NCBI GenBank assembly: GCA_946885745.1
Contig: CAMPGV010000035.1
Span: 1-7,712, forward strand
Origin: an uncultured Candidatus Saccharibacteria bacterium
GTDB taxonomy: Bacteria > Patescibacteria > Saccharimonadia > Saccharimonadales > JAEWBQ01
DNA: 7,712 bases
Direction of reading: 5' to 3'
The position numbers were made by a program, and so were the translations under genes. Shown here piece after piece: positions 6,579 to 7,712 of this stretch; position 1 is the stretch's first letter, and each line of letters begins with the position of its first letter. The notes below the pieces were generated by a model, which ran no database searches, had not been told where the DNA came from, and saw nothing but the letters and a program-made list of their open reading frames with translations.

Positions 6579-7334
6579 TTAATTCATCTTGTACTTCTCG
6601 GCATTAGCCACAAGTGCTTTACCATTTCCCGTATCAAGCCAGTGTCGGTAAGCAAAGCTTAATGGATCGTGTCGCTCCTGCCACATGGTGCGAGCATAGC
6701 GTGCATAGACTATAGTCTGGCGCTCATATTTCTCAAGCCCTTGCCACTTCTCGTCGCGATAAAGATTTGCAGCCACATACCCGCCATTATACCCGGCCGT
6801 CACGAGAGTCACCGTTTCATCCCAGCTCGGTCCCTGATCATCATTTCCATACTGATCAATAAGATGCTTTGCATAGATTGCACCGAATTCAATACTTGTA
6901 TCCGGGTTTTTTAGGTCATACGTCGGTTTTTTATTAGCTTCGTCAATGAGGCGCTTATTAATATCGCCGGCCGTCATATCCGTAATCTGCATCAAACCCT
7001 TTGCCTCGCCACTATCAGCATTAGGGTCACCACCCGATTCTAGCGTCATCATGATAGCTAGTAGATTTGGATCGACACCATACTGATTTCCGTACTTTTC
7101 AATCAGTGGCCGCCACCGCTTTACTGTATCGGGGAGCCAAGTAATTGTTAGTGCTTTTTCCGCTTCGCCATACTCTGGCTGAAGGGGGGCGGCCTCAGCG
7201 GACTGCTGCTTGCGAATCTCTTGATAAATATTGTTTCCTCCTAGCGCAACTAACACTCCTGCCGAAAAAGCCGCAGCACCCAGTAGCAGCTCCCGGCGTT
7301 TCATTTTCGATTTACTCCACCGTCGCTTCTCCAT
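6579..7334 (-). CDS. SLT-family lytic transglycosylase, membrane-anchored or secreted
   Basis: This 251-residue enzyme is predicted to cleave the MurNAc-GlcNAc bond of peptidoglycan, forming 1,6-anhydro ends, outside the membrane. Residues 11-33 are a basic start plus hydrophobic core (MKRRELLLGAAAF...), a signal peptide or anchor with a twin-arginine-like KRRELLL. The SLT/goose-lysozyme fold spans about 70-220. Visible motifs are the catalytic Glu in LESGG (E99), GLMQI (113-117), NPDTSIEFGAIYAKHL (143-158) and AGYNGG (180-185). Start choice is open: ATG 7334 lies where transcription from the TATAAT box should begin, while in-frame ATG 7304 (241 residues) has GGAG 10 nt upstream. It is convergent with pilin 2 and divergent from the SGNH hydrolase. 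It could remodel the cell's own wall, make room for pili or secretion, or act on host peptidoglycan. Confidence 0.88.
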   Translation of the reverse strand: MEKRRWSKSKMKRRELLLGAAAFSAGVLVALGGNNIYQEIRKQQSAEAAPLQPEYGEAEKALTITWLPDTVKRWRPLIEKYGNQYGVDPNLLAIMMTLESGGDPNADSGEAKGLMQITDMTAGDINKRLIDEANKKPTYDLKNPDTSIEFGAIYAKHLIDQYGNDDQGPSWDETVTLVTAGYNGGYVAANLYRDEKWQGLEKYERQTIVYARYARTMWQERHDPLSFAYRHWLDTGNGKALVANAEKYKMN

Positions 7335-7340
7335 AACTCT

Positions 7341-7346
7341 ATTATA
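7341..7346 (-). promoter_or_regulatory. perfect -10 box of the lytic transglycosylase
   Basis: Read on the minus strand this is TATAAT, ending 6 nt before the ATG at 7334, so initiation is predicted at or next to the A of that ATG. No good -35 is visible 16-18 bp upstream; the region there overlaps an 8-bp palindrome at 7367-7374, which could indicate activator dependence. Confidence 0.5.
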
Positions 7347-7366
7347 GTGCATCCAGAAACGACTTA

Positions 7367-7390
7367 GCTTAAGCACTTCACTTGTCGACA
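7367..7390. promoter_or_regulatory. two 8-bp palindromes in the divergent intergenic region
   Basis: GCTTAAGC (7367-7374) and TGTCGACA (7383-7390) are perfect palindromes with centres 16 bp apart. They lie where both divergent promoters would have their -35 regions, so one bound protein could control both genes. Short palindromes also occur by chance, and no regulator is known here. Confidence 0.25.
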
Positions 7391-7411
7391 CCAAACCACA
7401 GGAGCTATAAT
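7382..7411 (+). promoter_or_regulatory. promoter of the SGNH hydrolase gene
   Basis: The -10 is a perfect TATAAT (7406-7411). TTGTCG (7382-7387) matches the -35 consensus at four of six bases, with an 18-bp spacer. Initiation near 7418 would leave a leader of about 38 nt carrying a strong purine-rich Shine-Dalgarno (GAGGGGGAGG, 7442-7451). Confidence 0.5.
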
Positions 7412-7455
7412 AAATATAGATACTCGCATCACTAGCGGCGAGAGGGGGAGGTGGC

Positions 7456-7712
7456 ATGGTACGACGCATTTTACTATCCGCAGCAGTACTTCTTGTTACT
7501 ATTTTTACTCCGCTACAAGCCGATGCCACAAGCGGAACTTACGCTGCTCTTGGTGATTCAGTTGCAGCCGGCGCCGGACTCAGCGGCGGCACAGCCCCAT
7601 GCTTTCAATCGCCAGAATCGTACGGCTACACTGTCAGTAACATGACCGGTCTGCCTTTTCATCACTTAGCATGCACAGGAGCTAAGGCAGATGATGGCCT
7701 ATACGGCGACCA
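7456..7712 (+). CDS. secreted SGNH/GDSL-type hydrolase, 5' part only
   Basis: The frame stays open from ATG 7456 to the window edge, giving 85 codons and two further bases; the 3' part lies outside. The start is supported by GAGGGGGAGG ending 4 nt upstream and by a clear signal peptide (MVRRILLSAAVLLVTIF, with a likely cleavage site near ADA at 22-24). The mature protein opens with YAALGDSVAAGAG, which is SGNH block I with the catalytic Ser at S35 in GDS. The later LACTGAKADD (71-80) resembles the C-x-GA segment of secreted SGNH esterases, and C49 and C73 may pair. Members of this fold cleave esters on lipids, acetylated glycans or peptidoglycan, so the substrate is open. The Asp-His part of the catalytic site cannot be checked. 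Confidence 0.82.
   Translation, partial: MVRRILLSAAVLLVTIFTPLQADATSGTYAALGDSVAAGAGLSGGTAPCFQSPESYGYTVSNMTGLPFHHLACTGAKADDGLYGD

Noticed and set aside
7335..7529. N-terminal extension of the lytic transglycosylase by 65 residues
   Set aside because: It would run through the whole divergent promoter region and overlap the SGNH hydrolase gene, and it is low-complexity with no signal peptide. It is a chance open frame.
1..7712. CRISPR array, tRNA, rRNA, insertion sequence or phage genes
   Set aside because: No regularly spaced repeats, cloverleaf-like segments, transposase motifs or terminal inverted repeats were seen; the window is filled by ordinary protein genes.

Overview
The window most likely comes from a Saccharibacteria (TM7) genome of the Candidate Phyla Radiation. 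The main evidence is two type IV pilins sharing an N-terminus (leader MWAKNKQ(S/R)G, then FTIVELLIVIVVIAILAAIT, then VVAYNGIQQRA) that I associate with this phylum. Compact gene packing, moderate GC and ordinary use of TGA as a stop (the glycosyltransferase ends in TGA) fit, and argue against the UGA-recoding Gracilibacteria/Absconditabacteria. The assignment comes from family recognition only; no search was run.

Positions 1-155 hold the possible tail of an upstream gene and a leader with a GATCAC direct repeat. Positions 156-5219 are a tight plus-strand operon. It contains a 66-residue single-pass membrane protein, a processive family 2 glycosyltransferase resembling PgaC/IcaA/NodC, and two membrane-anchored carbohydrate esterase 4 (NodB-type) polysaccharide deacetylases. 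The two deacetylases have mirror-image layouts: the first is carbohydrate-binding modules then catalytic domain, the second is catalytic domain then two tandem modules. Junctions are a 2-nt gap, a 4-nt ATGA overlap and an 11-nt gap with a near-perfect Shine-Dalgarno. The simplest reading is synthesis, export and partial de-N-acetylation of a poly-N-acetylhexosamine such as PNAG or a chitin-like glycan, which would give a positively charged surface or adhesive polymer. The product is inferred.

Positions 5281-6531 encode two tandem type IV pilin-like proteins. Their first 40 residues are nearly identical, their heads differ, and each has four cysteines. Neither start has a Shine-Dalgarno, and the first has a good promoter ending just before its ATG, so these mRNAs may be leaderless or nearly so.

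Positions 6579-7334 on the minus strand encode a secreted or anchored SLT-family lytic transglycosylase, convergent with the pilins. Divergent from it, starting at 7456, is the 5' part of an SGNH/GDSL-type hydrolase with a signal peptide, cut off by the window end. The 121-bp gap between them holds two TATAAT boxes in opposite directions and two 8-bp palindromes.

Taken together this is a cell-surface locus: exopolysaccharide synthesis and tailoring, pili, and envelope-cutting or envelope-modifying enzymes. These functions would suit an episymbiont that must attach to a host cell and work on its wall, but that role is inferred.
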